Source: Novosphingobium kaempferiae (GTDB taxonomy: Bacteria; Pseudomonadota; Alphaproteobacteria; Sphingomonadales; Sphingomonadaceae). From it: a stretch of DNA of 64,000 nucleotides. Under the pieces are notes generated by a model, which searched no databases, was not told where the DNA came from, and was given only the letters and a program-made list of their open reading frames with translations. The position numbers and the translations under genes are program-made. Positions 43,516 to 52,465 of the stretch are shown in pieces (positions within the stretch are counted from its first letter, which is position 1; the number at the start of each line of letters is the position of its first letter). The stretch covers positions 4,774,001-4,838,000 of the forward strand of contig NZ_CP089301.1 of the NCBI RefSeq assembly GCF_021227995.1. The letters run 5' to 3'.

Positions 43516-44084
43516 AAGCGATCAATGTGAAATGATGATCCGGCGCTGGGAGATTTGGCCTGCTGTCGGATTAATGTTTGCCGAAGCAGGATGATTAGAA
43601 TGTTCAATACGAAAGATGCTCGATACGTCGCGCGCCTTGCTCTGTGAACGAAGCGCGCGAGTACTTCGCTCGACGAACTGCTTTTGCGCCTACTTCGCTT
43701 GAAGCGCTCGATCTGCCGCTGCGTCGCTGTAAAGGAGGCGCTTTTCGTCGCGGTGATGAGTGCATAGGCGAGGTCGAGATGGCTCAGCATGAGTATAGTG
43801 GTGGGCATAGCGCAGCTGATCGCGCTTCTTGCTGACCCGTTCGTGGACAGTGGCATAGAGTCCGTCCCCCTTCAGCGTCCCCTCGCGGAGAAGCCCTTCC
43901 TGGATCACGGAGTTGATTTCGGAGCGAGTTTCGCGGCCGGATGCGAATACCGCGGTGGCTGCGTTCCTCTGCGGAGAGCGACAGCCAGGTTTCGGCCGCC
44001 TGTGCGGCAGTTCGACGTGCACGCTTACATTATCGCCAAGCACTGTCGGCGCAGCGCTGGTAATTCCCGTATTTGCAAGCGCGG
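43516..44084. other. Intergenic stretch with broken frames
   Basis: About 570 bases after the GH2 gene contain only short frames on both strands, with several stops and shifts. A minus-strand segment at 43690-44043 (with NAATAVFASGRETRSEIN and VIQEGLLREGTLKGDGLYAT) has a protein-like composition, so a degraded gene is possible, but I cannot name its family. Confidence 0.35.
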
Positions 44085-44318
44085 CAACTCGGTGATCTCG
44101 GCGTCTTACGAGGATACCTCTCCGCTGTACCGCCGACCGATCTGCGCAAGACGTTCCAATCCGCCAAGCCGGACCTCTAACTCGTCGACACCAGCCGCCG
44201 TGGTTACGTCTAGATGCAGATCACGCCGGAGGCGGTGAAGGGCGAGTGGCATCTCACTGCCTACGATCGCGCAGCGCACGACGGCGGGGCACTACCGAGG
44301 GCCTGTCGGTCGAATTGA
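44085..44318 (+). pseudogene. Relic of a PhoD-like alkaline phosphatase C-terminus
   Basis: Plus-strand sequence reads SVISASYEDTSPL, then after a two-base shift PPTDLRKTFQSAKPDL, stop, LVDTSRRGYV, stop, MQITPEAVKGEWHLTAYDRA. This order (ASYEDT, SAKPDL, VDTSRRGYV, VKGEWH) is the usual end of PhoD-family phosphodiesterase/alkaline phosphatases. Two in-frame stops and a frameshift show that it is dead. No upstream catalytic part remains. Confidence 0.45.
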
Positions 44319-44366
44319 GCGAATGTCGCTTCGCCGAGGCATGCCGCATATGCAGATACCGGCTTC

Positions 44367-45239
44367 TCACGCGGCCGGTATCTGCAATTCGTCGAGCAGC
44401 CAGGCTTCGAACGCCTTGATGATCGGCCGTTCGGCATGGATCAGCGGATAGACGAGCGAGTGCAGGGTCTCGCGGATCGCGCTGCCGGGCAGCGGCGCGA
44501 CGAGACGGCCTTCCGCGATCTCGCGCTGGGCCAGCCGAGTCGATTCGAGCGCAACGCCAAGCCCGTTGGCGGCGGTGGCGATCACCATGAAACTGCGGTC
44601 GAAGCGCATCGCGTAGCTGGACGGCGGCGGCAGGCCGTTGCTCTCGCACCAACGCGCCCATGTCACCCGGTTGCGGTCGCCGTTGATGAGCGGCAGCGCC
44701 ATGACGTCCGCCGCGCTTGCGATCGACGCCGCGAGCGTCGGCGTGCAGAGCACGGTCACTTCTTCCTCACCCAGCGGCACCGCCTTTACCGGGCCGGGCA
44801 GGGGCGTGCCGTTGACGATGTCGGCATCGACTTCATCGGCGGCGAAGCGTGAATAGTCGGTGCTTGCGGTAATCCGGATATCCATCCCCGGGTGACTGCT
44901 CAGGAACGCCGGAAGTCTTGGGGTCAGCCACAGCGCCGCGAAACTGGGGGCAGCGTGGAGGCGCAGAAAGCGCGCGCGGCGAGACGACACTTCCTCAAGC
45001 CCGCGCCGAATCTCGACGAACCCGGCAGCGACGTGGCGGTAGAGCACTTCACCGTCCGCGCTGAGCTTCACCTGCCGCAGCGAACGGTCGAACAGGCGCG
45101 TGCCAAGGTTGTTCTCCAGCTTGGTGATGGCGTGGCTGACGGCACTGGGCGTCAGCCCGAGTTCGTCGGCGGCAAGCCGGAAGGAACCGTGGCGGGCGGC
45201 GGTCTCGAAGACGCTGAGGGGTTGTAACGCTATCGGCAT
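44367..45239 (-). CDS. LysR-family regulator (GcvA-like)
   Basis: The 290-residue protein has the LysR helix-turn-helix (LSVFETAARHGSFRLAADEL; SAVSHAITKLENNLG) and the substrate-binding domain (LRLHAAPSFAALWLTPRLPA). I start at MPIALQPL; a GTG at 45284 would add 15 residues. It diverges from the split transketolase operon over 160 bases and probably activates it with a pathway intermediate as inducer. Confidence 0.88.
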   Translation of the reverse strand: MPIALQPLSVFETAARHGSFRLAADELGLTPSAVSHAITKLENNLGTRLFDRSLRQVKLSADGEVLYRHVAAGFVEIRRGLEEVSSRRARFLRLHAAPSFAALWLTPRLPAFLSSHPGMDIRITASTDYSRFAADEVDADIVNGTPLPGPVKAVPLGEEEVTVLCTPTLAASIASAADVMALPLINGDRNRVTWARWCESNGLPPPSSYAMRFDRSFMVIATAANGLGVALESTRLAQREIAEGRLVAPLPGSAIRETLHSLVYPLIHAERPIIKAFEAWLLDELQIPAA

Positions 45240-45401
45240 AGGTGAACCTGATTCATCTAATAGTGTGAAAGCGTCATTTGTCACAAGCGCAATCGCGATT
45301 GATAAAGCGGCAACAGATCAGAAAAACTGACGCCGAGAGGATCGCACCAGAAGTCCGCAGTCCGGGCCGCGGGCAATCTCCTCGCGTCGTGAGGAGTATC
45401 A

Positions 45402-46259
45402 ATGTCGATTTCCGCAACCAACATGCCGGTCGCCGAGCTTTCGCGCCGGGCCTACAACATTCGTCGCCATGCGCTGAAGATGGGCCAGGTTCAGGGTCAG
45501 GGCTATGTCGGTCAGGCGCTTGGCGTTGCCGATGTGCTGGCCGTCTCGTACTTTCGCGCGCTGACCTACCGCCCCGGCGAGCCGGAGTGGGAAGGCCGCG
45601 ACCGCTTCCTGCTTTCCATCGGCCACTATGCCATCGCGCTCTACGCCGCGCTGATCGAGGCGGGGGTGATCCCGCTCGAGGAACTGGAGACTTACGGTTC
45701 GGACGATAGCCGCCTGCCGATGTCGGGCATGGCTTCGTACACGCCGGGCATGGAGATTTCGGGCGGGTCGCTGGGTCAAGGACTTGGGATCGCGGTGGGG
45801 ATGGGCCTCGGCCTCAAGCGCAAGGGCAGCGGCCAGTTCGTCTACAACCTGATGTCGGACGGCGAACTGGGCGAAGGCTCGACCTGGGAAGCCGCCGCAT
45901 CGGCCGCACACTGGAAGCTAGACAATCTCATCACCATCGTCGACTTCAACAACCAGCAGGCCGACGGCCCCTCCACGCAAGTGCTGGGCATGGGCGACAT
46001 CGCCGCCAAGTTCGCGGCGTTCGGCTGGCACGCGCAGTTCGTGGACGGCAACGACATGGAAGCGCTCGTCGAAGCCTTCGACAAGGCGCGTGAACTCGAA
46101 GATCCGCGCCCCCGCGTCATCGTCGCCGACACCCTGATGGGTCGCGGCGTGCCGTTCCTGGAGGAGCGCGAGAAGACGCACTTCATCCGCGTCGACGAGG
46201 ACGAGTGGGACAAGGCTATCGAGGTGCTCGACGCCGGCTACGCCGCCGCAGCCGCCTGA
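45402..46259 (+). CDS. Transketolase, N-terminal subunit
   Basis: The 285-residue protein is the thiamine-diphosphate-binding half of a split transketolase. It shows GHYAIALYAALIEAG, GSLGQGLGIAVGMGLGLK and the cofactor motif SDGELGEGSTWEA with FNN ending the metal-binding element; most homologues have GDGE in place of SDGE. The C-terminal half is the next gene, 27 bases on. Transketolases move two-carbon ketol units between sugar phosphates. Split forms in catabolic operons often act on unusual sugars (for example apulose-4-phosphate in D-apiose use). A GAGGAG site precedes the ATG. Confidence 0.9.
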   Translation: MSISATNMPVAELSRRAYNIRRHALKMGQVQGQGYVGQALGVADVLAVSYFRALTYRPGEPEWEGRDRFLLSIGHYAIALYAALIEAGVIPLEELETYGSDDSRLPMSGMASYTPGMEISGGSLGQGLGIAVGMGLGLKRKGSGQFVYNLMSDGELGEGSTWEAAASAAHWKLDNLITIVDFNNQQADGPSTQVLGMGDIAAKFAAFGWHAQFVDGNDMEALVEAFDKARELEDPRPRVIVADTLMGRGVPFLEEREKTHFIRVDEDEWDKAIEVLDAGYAAAAA

Positions 46260-46286
46260 TCCTCCCGATTTTCGAAAGAGATTTCC

Positions 46287-47294
46287 ATGTCCGTTGAAGC
46301 ACCCGCTAAACCGCGCCTGAAGACGTCCGCGATGATCGCGTCGATCGCCGCCGAGGGCCAGCGCACCGTCGCTGCCCCGTTCGGCCACGCGCTCTCGAAG
46401 CTGGCCGAGACGAAGCAGAACATCGTCGGCATGTCCGCCGACCTCGCCAAGTACACTGACCTGCATATTTTCGCGGCTAACCACCCCGACCGGTTCTACC
46501 AGATGGGCATGGCCGAACAATTGCTCATGATGTCGGGCGCAGGGATGGCGCGCGAGGGGTTCCAGCCCTGGCTGACGACTTATGCCGTGTTCGCCGCCCG
46601 CCGCGCCTACGACTTTCTGTGCCTCGCCATCGCCGAGGAAGGGCTGGACGTGAAGGTGTGCTGTGCGCTGCCCGGCCTCACCACCGGCTATGGCCCCTCG
46701 CACCAGGCGACCGAGGATCTCGCGATCTTCCGCGGCATGCCCGACCTCACCATCGTCGATCCGTGCGACGCGATCGACATCGAGCAGGCGGTGCCGCAGA
46801 TCTCCGACCACAAGGGCGCAGTCTACATGCGCCTGCTGCGCGGCAAGGTGCCCGCCGTCCTCGACGAGTACGATTACAAATTCGAACTCGGTAAGGCGAA
46901 GATGCTGCGTGACGGCGCCGATGTGCTGTTCATCTCCTCGGGCCTGATGACCATGCGCACCCTCGAAGCCGCCGACCGCCTGCGCGCCGACAAGGTCGAG
47001 GCCGCCGTGCTCCACTGCCCGACGATCAAGCCGCTCGACGAGAAGACCATCATCGAGGCCGTTGCAGCCAGGCCAGGTCGTCTGGTCGTGGTCGCGGAGA
47101 ACCATTCCGTCATCGGCGGCCTGGGCGAAGCGGTCGCCGCCTGCCTGCTCGGCAGCGGCACGGTGCCCTCGGGCTACCGCCAGATCGGCCTGCCCGACAA
47201 GTTCCTCGACGCGGGCGCGCTGCCCACGCTGCACGACCGCTACGGTATTTCGACCGATCAGGTCGTTGCCCGTACCCTTTCCTGGCTGGGTTAA
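46287..47294 (+). CDS. Transketolase, C-terminal subunit
   Basis: The 335-residue protein holds the pyrimidine-binding domain with the catalytic glutamate (RFYQMGMAEQLLMMSGAGMA), the loop GLTTGYGPSHQATEDLA and the C-terminal domain (ADVLFISSGLMTMRTLEAAD). With the previous gene it reconstitutes a full transketolase. Both are in the same operon as a transporter and a dehydrogenase, so this copy is catabolic and not the housekeeping enzyme. Confidence 0.9.
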   Translation: MSVEAPAKPRLKTSAMIASIAAEGQRTVAAPFGHALSKLAETKQNIVGMSADLAKYTDLHIFAANHPDRFYQMGMAEQLLMMSGAGMAREGFQPWLTTYAVFAARRAYDFLCLAIAEEGLDVKVCCALPGLTTGYGPSHQATEDLAIFRGMPDLTIVDPCDAIDIEQAVPQISDHKGAVYMRLLRGKVPAVLDEYDYKFELGKAKMLRDGADVLFISSGLMTMRTLEAADRLRADKVEAAVLHCPTIKPLDEKTIIEAVAARPGRLVVVAENHSVIGGLGEAVAACLLGSGTVPSGYRQIGLPDKFLDAGALPTLHDRYGISTDQVVARTLSWLG

Positions 47295-47311
47295 CACCTC
47301 CGGGTCGCAAC

Positions 47312-47359
47312 GGGAGCGCTTCGAGACCGTTTTCTCCCAACCGGTCGCGGGGCGCTCCC
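47312..47359 (+). terminator. Stem-loop between transketolase and MFS genes
   Basis: GGGAGCGC at 47312-47319 pairs with GCGCTCCC at 47352-47359, and inside it GACCG pairs with CGGTC. The structure falls in the 100-base gap inside the operon. It may partly end transcription or protect the upstream message; there is no T-tract. Confidence 0.4.
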
Positions 47360-47396
47360 AAACCCAGTATCCAAAGAACATAAAAGGAGAGAGGCC

Positions 47397-48713
47397 GTGA
47401 GTCTCGCAACCGAGATGCCCCGGGACGTGCCCGTGGTGAAAGACGAACATCGCGAACGCACCTACGCCAAGGTGACCTGGCGGCTGATGCCGTTCCTGTT
47501 CTTCTGCTTCTTCGCCGCGTACCTCGACCGCGTGAACGTCGGCTTCGCGAAGTTGCAGATGGCGAGCGAACTGGGCCTGAGCGAATACGTCTATGGCCTT
47601 GGCGCCGGCATCTTCTTCATCGGCTATTCGCTGTTCGAGGTGCCCAGCAACCTCATCATGCACAAGGTCGGCGCGCGGCTGTGGATCGCGCGGATCATGA
47701 TCACCTGGGGCATCATCTCGGGCCTGTTCGCCTTCGCGCAGACGCCGATGCACTTCTACATCCTGCGCTTCCTGCTGGGCCTTGCCGAGGCCGGGTTCGC
47801 GCCGGGCGTGCTGCTCTACATCACCTACTGGTTTCCCTCGGCCCGCCGGTCTCGCGCGATGTCGATCTTCTTCATCGCCATTCCGATCTCGGGCGTGCTC
47901 GGCTCGCCGCTGTCGGGCTGGATCATGGACACCTTCCACGGTTCGTCGGGCTGGGGCGGCTGGCGCTGGCTGTTCCTGCTCGAAGCGATCCCCGCGCTCG
48001 TCGCCGGTATCGCCACCTTCTGGATGCTGCCGAACCGCCCGGCGGACGTCGACTGGCTGACCGCCGACGACAAGCGGATGATCGAGGCCGATCTCGCCGA
48101 AGACAACCGCGAGAAAACCACGCACATGTCGGTCCGCCAGTTCCTGGCCGACAAGCGCCTGTGGCTGCTCAGCCTGCTCTACTTCTGCATCGTCATGGGA
48201 CAGTACGCGATCTCGTTCTGGCTGCCGACGATGGTGAAGGCGGCGGGCGTCACCGATCCGCTGGAAAACGGGCTCATCAGCGCGATCCCCTTCCTGTTCG
48301 CGGTCGTCGTCATCCTCGTCCTTGCCCGCAGCGCCGACCTTCGCCGCGAGCGTCGCTTCCACCTGATGCTGCCGATGGCGATGGGCGCGATCGCCCTTGC
48401 GCTCTCGCCGCTGGCGATCGGCAACCTGCCGCTTTCGGTGCTGATCCTCTCGTTCGCCACCGCCGGGCTGCTGACCCAGACCGCGCAGTTCTGGTCGATC
48501 CCGCCCGCCTTCCTCGGCGGCGTCTGGGCGGCGGCAGGCATCGGCGCGATCAACGCGATCGGCAATGTCGCGGGCTTCGTCTCGCCCTTCGTCATCGGCT
48601 GGGTGGTGGACGCCACCAAGTCGCTGTCGGCCGGGCTCTACACCATCACCGCGGTCGAGCTGATCGGCGTGGCCCTCGTGCTGCTGATCCCCGCCCGTCA
48701 GGTCAATCGCTGA
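47397..48713 (+). CDS. MFS transporter, anion:cation symporter (ACS) type
   Basis: The 438-residue protein has 12 predicted membrane segments, with the ACS-family N-terminus (YLDRVNVGFAKLQMASELGLS), the middle loop, and the motif EAGFAPGVLLYITYWFP. ACS transporters carry organic acids such as hexuronates, tartrate and phthalate with protons. The GTG start is preceded by AAAGGAGAGAGG, a strong binding site, which decides it. Within this operon it should import the substrate of the dehydrogenase/transketolase pathway, most likely a sugar acid. Confidence 0.92.
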   Translation: MSLATEMPRDVPVVKDEHRERTYAKVTWRLMPFLFFCFFAAYLDRVNVGFAKLQMASELGLSEYVYGLGAGIFFIGYSLFEVPSNLIMHKVGARLWIARIMITWGIISGLFAFAQTPMHFYILRFLLGLAEAGFAPGVLLYITYWFPSARRSRAMSIFFIAIPISGVLGSPLSGWIMDTFHGSSGWGGWRWLFLLEAIPALVAGIATFWMLPNRPADVDWLTADDKRMIEADLAEDNREKTTHMSVRQFLADKRLWLLSLLYFCIVMGQYAISFWLPTMVKAAGVTDPLENGLISAIPFLFAVVVILVLARSADLRRERRFHLMLPMAMGAIALALSPLAIGNLPLSVLILSFATAGLLTQTAQFWSIPPAFLGGVWAAAGIGAINAIGNVAGFVSPFVIGWVVDATKSLSAGLYTITAVELIGVALVLLIPARQVNR

Positions 48714-48726
48714 GGAATTTCGTACA

Positions 48727-49602
48727 ATGAGCAAGGTAGCATTCGTCGGCCTGGGCGCCATGGGCATGCCGATGGCCCTCAACCTCCTGAAAGCGGGCCA
48801 CACGGTCACCGGCTTCGATCTGCGCACCGAACCGATGGAGGCTCTGGTCCAGGCAGGCGGTTCCTCCGCCACCAGCGCGGCGGGCGCGGCCAAGGAAGCC
48901 GACGTGCTGATGTTGATGGTGGTAAACGCCGCGCAGGCCCGCTCGGTCCTGTTCGACGGCGGCGCGTTGACCGCTCTGCCCGAGGGCAGTGTGGTCCTGC
49001 TGACAGCGACTTGCCCGCCGATGGAAGTCGCCGCGATCGCATTGGAAGTCGAGGCCGCAGGCCGCCGCTTTGTCGATGCGCCGGTTTCTGGCGGCACGGC
49101 GGGGGCGAAGGCAGGCTCGCTGTCGATGATGGTCGCCTGTTCGGACGCGCTGTTCGCGGAGTTGAACCCGGTGCTGTCGGGCGTCGGGGGCAAGCTGTTC
49201 CATGTCGGGCAGAGTGCCGGGCAGGGCTCGGCGGTGAAAGTTGTCAATCAGTTGCTGTGCGGCGTCCACATCGCTGCCGCTGCCGAGGCCCTGGCGCTGG
49301 CCAAGCAGGTGGGCGTCGAACCCGCGATGGCGCTGGAGATCCTCGGCGGATCGGCGGCGGCCAGTTGGATGCTCAATGATCGCGGGCCCCGCATGCTGGA
49401 GGCCGAGCCCGAAGTGACGAGCGCCATCGACATCTTTGTGAAAGACCTCGGCCTCGTGCTGGAGGCCGGGCGCGGCGCCAAGGCGGCGACCCCGCTGGCG
49501 GCACTGGCGCACCAGTTCTTCCTGAGCACCTCGGGACGCGGCGACGGCACCGTCGACGACAGCCAGGTGATCCGAGCCTACGACCTGCTCAACGGGGCCT
49601 AA
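48727..49602 (+). CDS. 3-hydroxyisobutyrate dehydrogenase-like enzyme (LtnD-like)
   Basis: The 291-residue protein has the NAD-binding GLGAMGMPMA, the substrate loop DAPVSGGTAGAKAGSL, and the catalytic lysine in SAVKVVNQLLCG. These are hallmarks of beta-hydroxyacid dehydrogenases. Within the group the sequence is closest in style to L-threonate and tartronate-type enzymes, but the substrate is not settled. It starts 13 bases after the MFS gene. A sugar-acid oxidised here could feed the transketolase further upstream. Confidence 0.9.
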   Translation: MSKVAFVGLGAMGMPMALNLLKAGHTVTGFDLRTEPMEALVQAGGSSATSAAGAAKEADVLMLMVVNAAQARSVLFDGGALTALPEGSVVLLTATCPPMEVAAIALEVEAAGRRFVDAPVSGGTAGAKAGSLSMMVACSDALFAELNPVLSGVGGKLFHVGQSAGQGSAVKVVNQLLCGVHIAAAAEALALAKQVGVEPAMALEILGGSAAASWMLNDRGPRMLEAEPEVTSAIDIFVKDLGLVLEAGRGAKAATPLAALAHQFFLSTSGRGDGTVDDSQVIRAYDLLNGA

Positions 49603-49653
49603 GCCCTAACCCCTAAACCAAGCTGAGACGGGCTGCCGGAACCACCGGCACGC

Positions 49654-49679
49654 CGCCGGGCGCGCATATGCGCCCGGCG
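49654..49679 (+). terminator. Strong hairpin between dehydrogenase and porin genes
   Basis: CGCCGGGCGC and GCGCCCGGCG form a perfect ten-base stem with a six-base loop (GCATAT). It lies 50 bases after the dehydrogenase and 35 bases before the porin. No T-tract follows. It may limit porin expression relative to the enzymes. Confidence 0.5.
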
Positions 49680-49714
49680 AGCGGCCCGCTGCGTCCATCC
49701 GAGAGGACACTGAA

Positions 49715-51082
49715 ATGCCTGCAGCCACGCTTCCCCCGCCGCCTCCCTCGATCGAGGTCGTGCAGGTTGCCGCACGCGATACCAAGGACCAGACCTGGTC
49801 CACTGAGACGACACCCAGGCAGTCGGAACCGTTGGAGCGTTCCGGTCCGAAGACCGCCGCCGCCTCCGCCCCGGCCGAACAGCCGCACCTGCTGGGTGAC
49901 TGGGCGGGCATCCGCACTTCGCTGGAGGACATCGGCATCAAGCCGACCGTCAGCTACATCGGCTTCGTCGCGGGCAACCTCAATTCGGGTACCACCAAGC
50001 AGGCGCAGTACGCCGGGCAGCTGGGCGTCAGTCTCGATTTCGACATGGGCAAGATCGCCGGGATCGAGGGCGGCACCTTCCGCGCCGCCGTCACCAACCG
50101 CCATGGCAACAACATCAACGACACCAATCACCTCGATCTGCTGCAATACCCGCAGGGCGTGTTCGGCGCCGGGCAGATCTGGCGTCTGGCGGGCCTGTGG
50201 TATCAGCAGAATGTGGGGCCCGCCGAGATCAAGCTGGGCAAGGTGTCGATGGGCGAGGACTTCGGCTCCACCACCTGCCACTTTCAGAGTCTGTACTTCT
50301 GCGGCGTCGTGCCGGGGCACACCAGCTTCAACTACTGGTACAACTTTCCCGTCACCACCTGGGGCGGCCGGGTGAAGGTGAAGGACAAGCTGGGCTACAC
50401 GATGGTCGGCGTATACCAGCGCAACGACAACGTGTTCCCGCAGAACAAGGGCTTCTACATGGGCTTCAAGGGCCAGGGCGCATTCGTCGCGGTGGAGCGC
50501 GGGTTCGACGTGAAGCTGGGCGGCAATCCGAAACTGGCAGGCACCTATAAGCTCGGCGCGTTCTTTGACACGTCGAAGAGCAATAACCTCGTCTATGACG
50601 ACAACGGCGGCTTCGCGCAGATGACCGGCGACCCGCTTGCCCGCGAGCGCGGCCGGGCGAGCATATATGCCGTCGCGCGCCAGCAATTCACTGCGGCCGA
50701 TGCCGACGGCGCGGGCGCTCTGGAAGGCTTCTTCAACTTCGTGAGTGCCGACCACCGGACCAACAAGCTGGTCAATGTCATCACGGCGGGAGTCACCTAT
50801 TCGGGCCTGATCCCCGGACGCCCCAAGGACCAGATCGGTCTCGCAGTCGGCCGCTCGCGCGTGAACCGCAACTTGCGAGAGCTGCAGGACGCGCGTAATG
50901 CGGCACTGGGCGAGAACATCGAGCCGCAGACCAACGAATACGCGATCGAGGCGAACTACTCGATCGCGCTGATGCCCGGCCTCAGCCTGCGTCCGAACCT
51001 GCAGTGGTACATCAATCCGGGCGGCCGTCAGGGCGCCAGGGATGTGCTCGTCGCGGGCACGGGCGTGTTCGCCAACTTCTGA
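49715..51082 (+). CDS. OprB-like carbohydrate porin without visible signal peptide
   Basis: The 455-residue product has the OprB/porin pattern: LLGDWAGIRTSLEDIGI, then alternating beta-strand residues (LGVSLDFDMGKIAGIEGGTF; SLYFCGVVPGHTSFNYW) and a C-terminal phenylalanine (GVFANF). Members form outer-membrane channels for sugars. The start has a good GAGAGGA site, but the N-terminus (MPAATLPPPPPSIEVVQ) is not a signal peptide and no in-frame start upstream provides one. It may have lost its export signal. It is the last gene of the transketolase operon. Confidence 0.85.
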   Translation: MPAATLPPPPPSIEVVQVAARDTKDQTWSTETTPRQSEPLERSGPKTAAASAPAEQPHLLGDWAGIRTSLEDIGIKPTVSYIGFVAGNLNSGTTKQAQYAGQLGVSLDFDMGKIAGIEGGTFRAAVTNRHGNNINDTNHLDLLQYPQGVFGAGQIWRLAGLWYQQNVGPAEIKLGKVSMGEDFGSTTCHFQSLYFCGVVPGHTSFNYWYNFPVTTWGGRVKVKDKLGYTMVGVYQRNDNVFPQNKGFYMGFKGQGAFVAVERGFDVKLGGNPKLAGTYKLGAFFDTSKSNNLVYDDNGGFAQMTGDPLARERGRASIYAVARQQFTAADADGAGALEGFFNFVSADHRTNKLVNVITAGVTYSGLIPGRPKDQIGLAVGRSRVNRNLRELQDARNAALGENIEPQTNEYAIEANYSIALMPGLSLRPNLQWYINPGGRQGARDVLVAGTGVFANF

Positions 51083-51769
51083 CGACACAGGGGGACCGGG
51101 CGCATGGCGTGGCCCCGGTCCCGGTCCGGTTCAGGCGACGAAACCTCATTCGTAGGTCGTGTCGAACTTGCACACGCTCGATATGGAGATGCGCTCGGCC
51201 CTGGCGCCGAACACGCCCGCGACCGCAGGCTACGCAACGTCGGTCTGCAGCGCCGTCTCGTCGTTTCCCCTGTTCGTGGGCGAGCACGGTTCCAGCAGCG
51301 GCATCTTCGACGGCGAAGTGGCAGTTGATGCGGCCACGCGCACGGCGTCGGTTTGGTCAAGTGCATCTGTATGAAGACGATACTCGGCAAGGACGTGAAG
51401 ATCGAACAAGGATGATCTGGACGCTGGCGCGCTGCCTCTTGCTGGGCCTTGTCGCCGTCGTTCCAGCGCATCCACCTGCTCGCCGATGTCTTCCAGCGCC
51501 TCGCGGCGCCGAGCGGTCGGGCTTCGGTGTAGACACGGCGCGCTTCGGGAGCGGGATGGGCCATGTTGGCCACGACCGCCAGTTCATGAGCATCTTCGCC
51601 AATGCCTGGTCAGCCGGGCAGTAGGTCTTCATAAACCGTGTGGTGAACGACAACTCATCGCGTCACTTGGTCGAGAGCTTCACATAGCGGGCATCTCGGC
51701 TGCGTCGGGGCTGGCAGAAAACTCATATGCCTGCCGCCAACCGGCCGGTCGTCCATCAGCCATTGCGGG
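51083..51769. other. Gap of about 690 bases with degraded frames
   Basis: Only fragments lie here. A minus-strand stretch around 51450-51600 (ANMAHPAPEARRVYTEARP, then AARRRETLED-like and EQVDALERR pieces in shifting frames) suggests the remains of a gene, but I cannot assign its family. No regulatory element was recognised. Confidence 0.35.
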
Positions 51770-52387
51770 CTATTCGCGGCCGCCCGAGGTTTGGCTGACG
51801 ACTTGGCGCAAGGCGGCGAACGCAGCCTTGCCGAAAGTGTCGGGACCGGTGTTGGGCTCTGCCAGCCAGGCTTGGGTCGACAGTTTCAGAATACCGATCG
51901 CGGTCGTAGCGGTGACGCGGCATTCGAGGTCATTCTCCGAGCGTCCCTTCTGCTCGGCAAGTGCCTTAGCGAGGACGCGCTCGACCTTCTCGTACTTGGC
52001 TTGGTCTCCGGCGCTCAGGGCCGGGGTGTCCTGGATGAGCCTGGCAAGGTTGCGAGCGGGTTCCGAGATGTGACGTGCCGCCAGTTCCACAAACGCATTC
52101 TCGACCATGTCCAGCAACGGCTCTTCGACTGGTCGCCGCCCGATCGCCTCAGCAACGAGCGCCGGAAAATCGGCCTTGGTGGAGAAGACGATCTCCTCCT
52201 TCGATCCGAAATAATGGAACAGACTGCGGCGCGAGACGTCTGCAGCTGCAGCGATGTCGTCGAGCGTCGTCGCCTCGAACCCGTGCTCGAGGAACAGGCG
52301 CATGGCTTCTTCCTGGATGCGCGCAAGGGTCTGCGACCGTTTGCGCTCGCGCAGGCCGACCGGAACGGGTGAGATTGTTTCTTGCAC
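51770..52387 (-). CDS. TetR-family transcriptional regulator
   Basis: The 205-residue protein has a standard TetR DNA-binding domain (EEAMRLFLEHGFEATTLDDI; SRRSLFHYFGSKEEIVFSTK) and a helical C-terminal domain. The start is uncertain because the frame is open far upstream; GTG 52387 gives MQETISPVPVGLRERKRS, which is family-like and sits just downstream of a palindrome. It diverges from the SDR gene and probably represses both genes from the operator at 52400. Confidence 0.82.
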   Translation of the reverse strand: MQETISPVPVGLRERKRSQTLARIQEEAMRLFLEHGFEATTLDDIAAAADVSRRSLFHYFGSKEEIVFSTKADFPALVAEAIGRRPVEEPLLDMVENAFVELAARHISEPARNLARLIQDTPALSAGDQAKYEKVERVLAKALAEQKGRSENDLECRVTATTAIGILKLSTQAWLAEPNTGPDTFGKAAFAALRQVVSQTSGGRE

Positions 52388-52399
52388 TTCTTGTATATT

Positions 52400-52412
52400 T
52401 GCACTGAGTGCA
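52400..52412. promoter_or_regulatory. TetR operator in the tetR-SDR divergent region
   Basis: TGCACTGAGTGCA is a perfect palindrome with a single-base centre and sits in an A+T-rich stretch (TTGTATATTTGCAC) 12 bases from the tetR start and 54 from the SDR start. TetR repressors commonly bind TGCACT-n-AGTGCA-type sites. Confidence 0.65.
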
Positions 52413-52465
52413 CAATATCGCGCCCAGTGCCCTCCTGTGGCTGATCGATGCGAAGGATAGCAAAT

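Noticed and set aside
45918..49247. A 1109-codon open frame on the minus strand
   Set aside because: It lies opposite the transketolase, MFS and dehydrogenase genes, which have clear motifs. Long antisense frames are expected in G+C-rich DNA, and its translation has no domain pattern.
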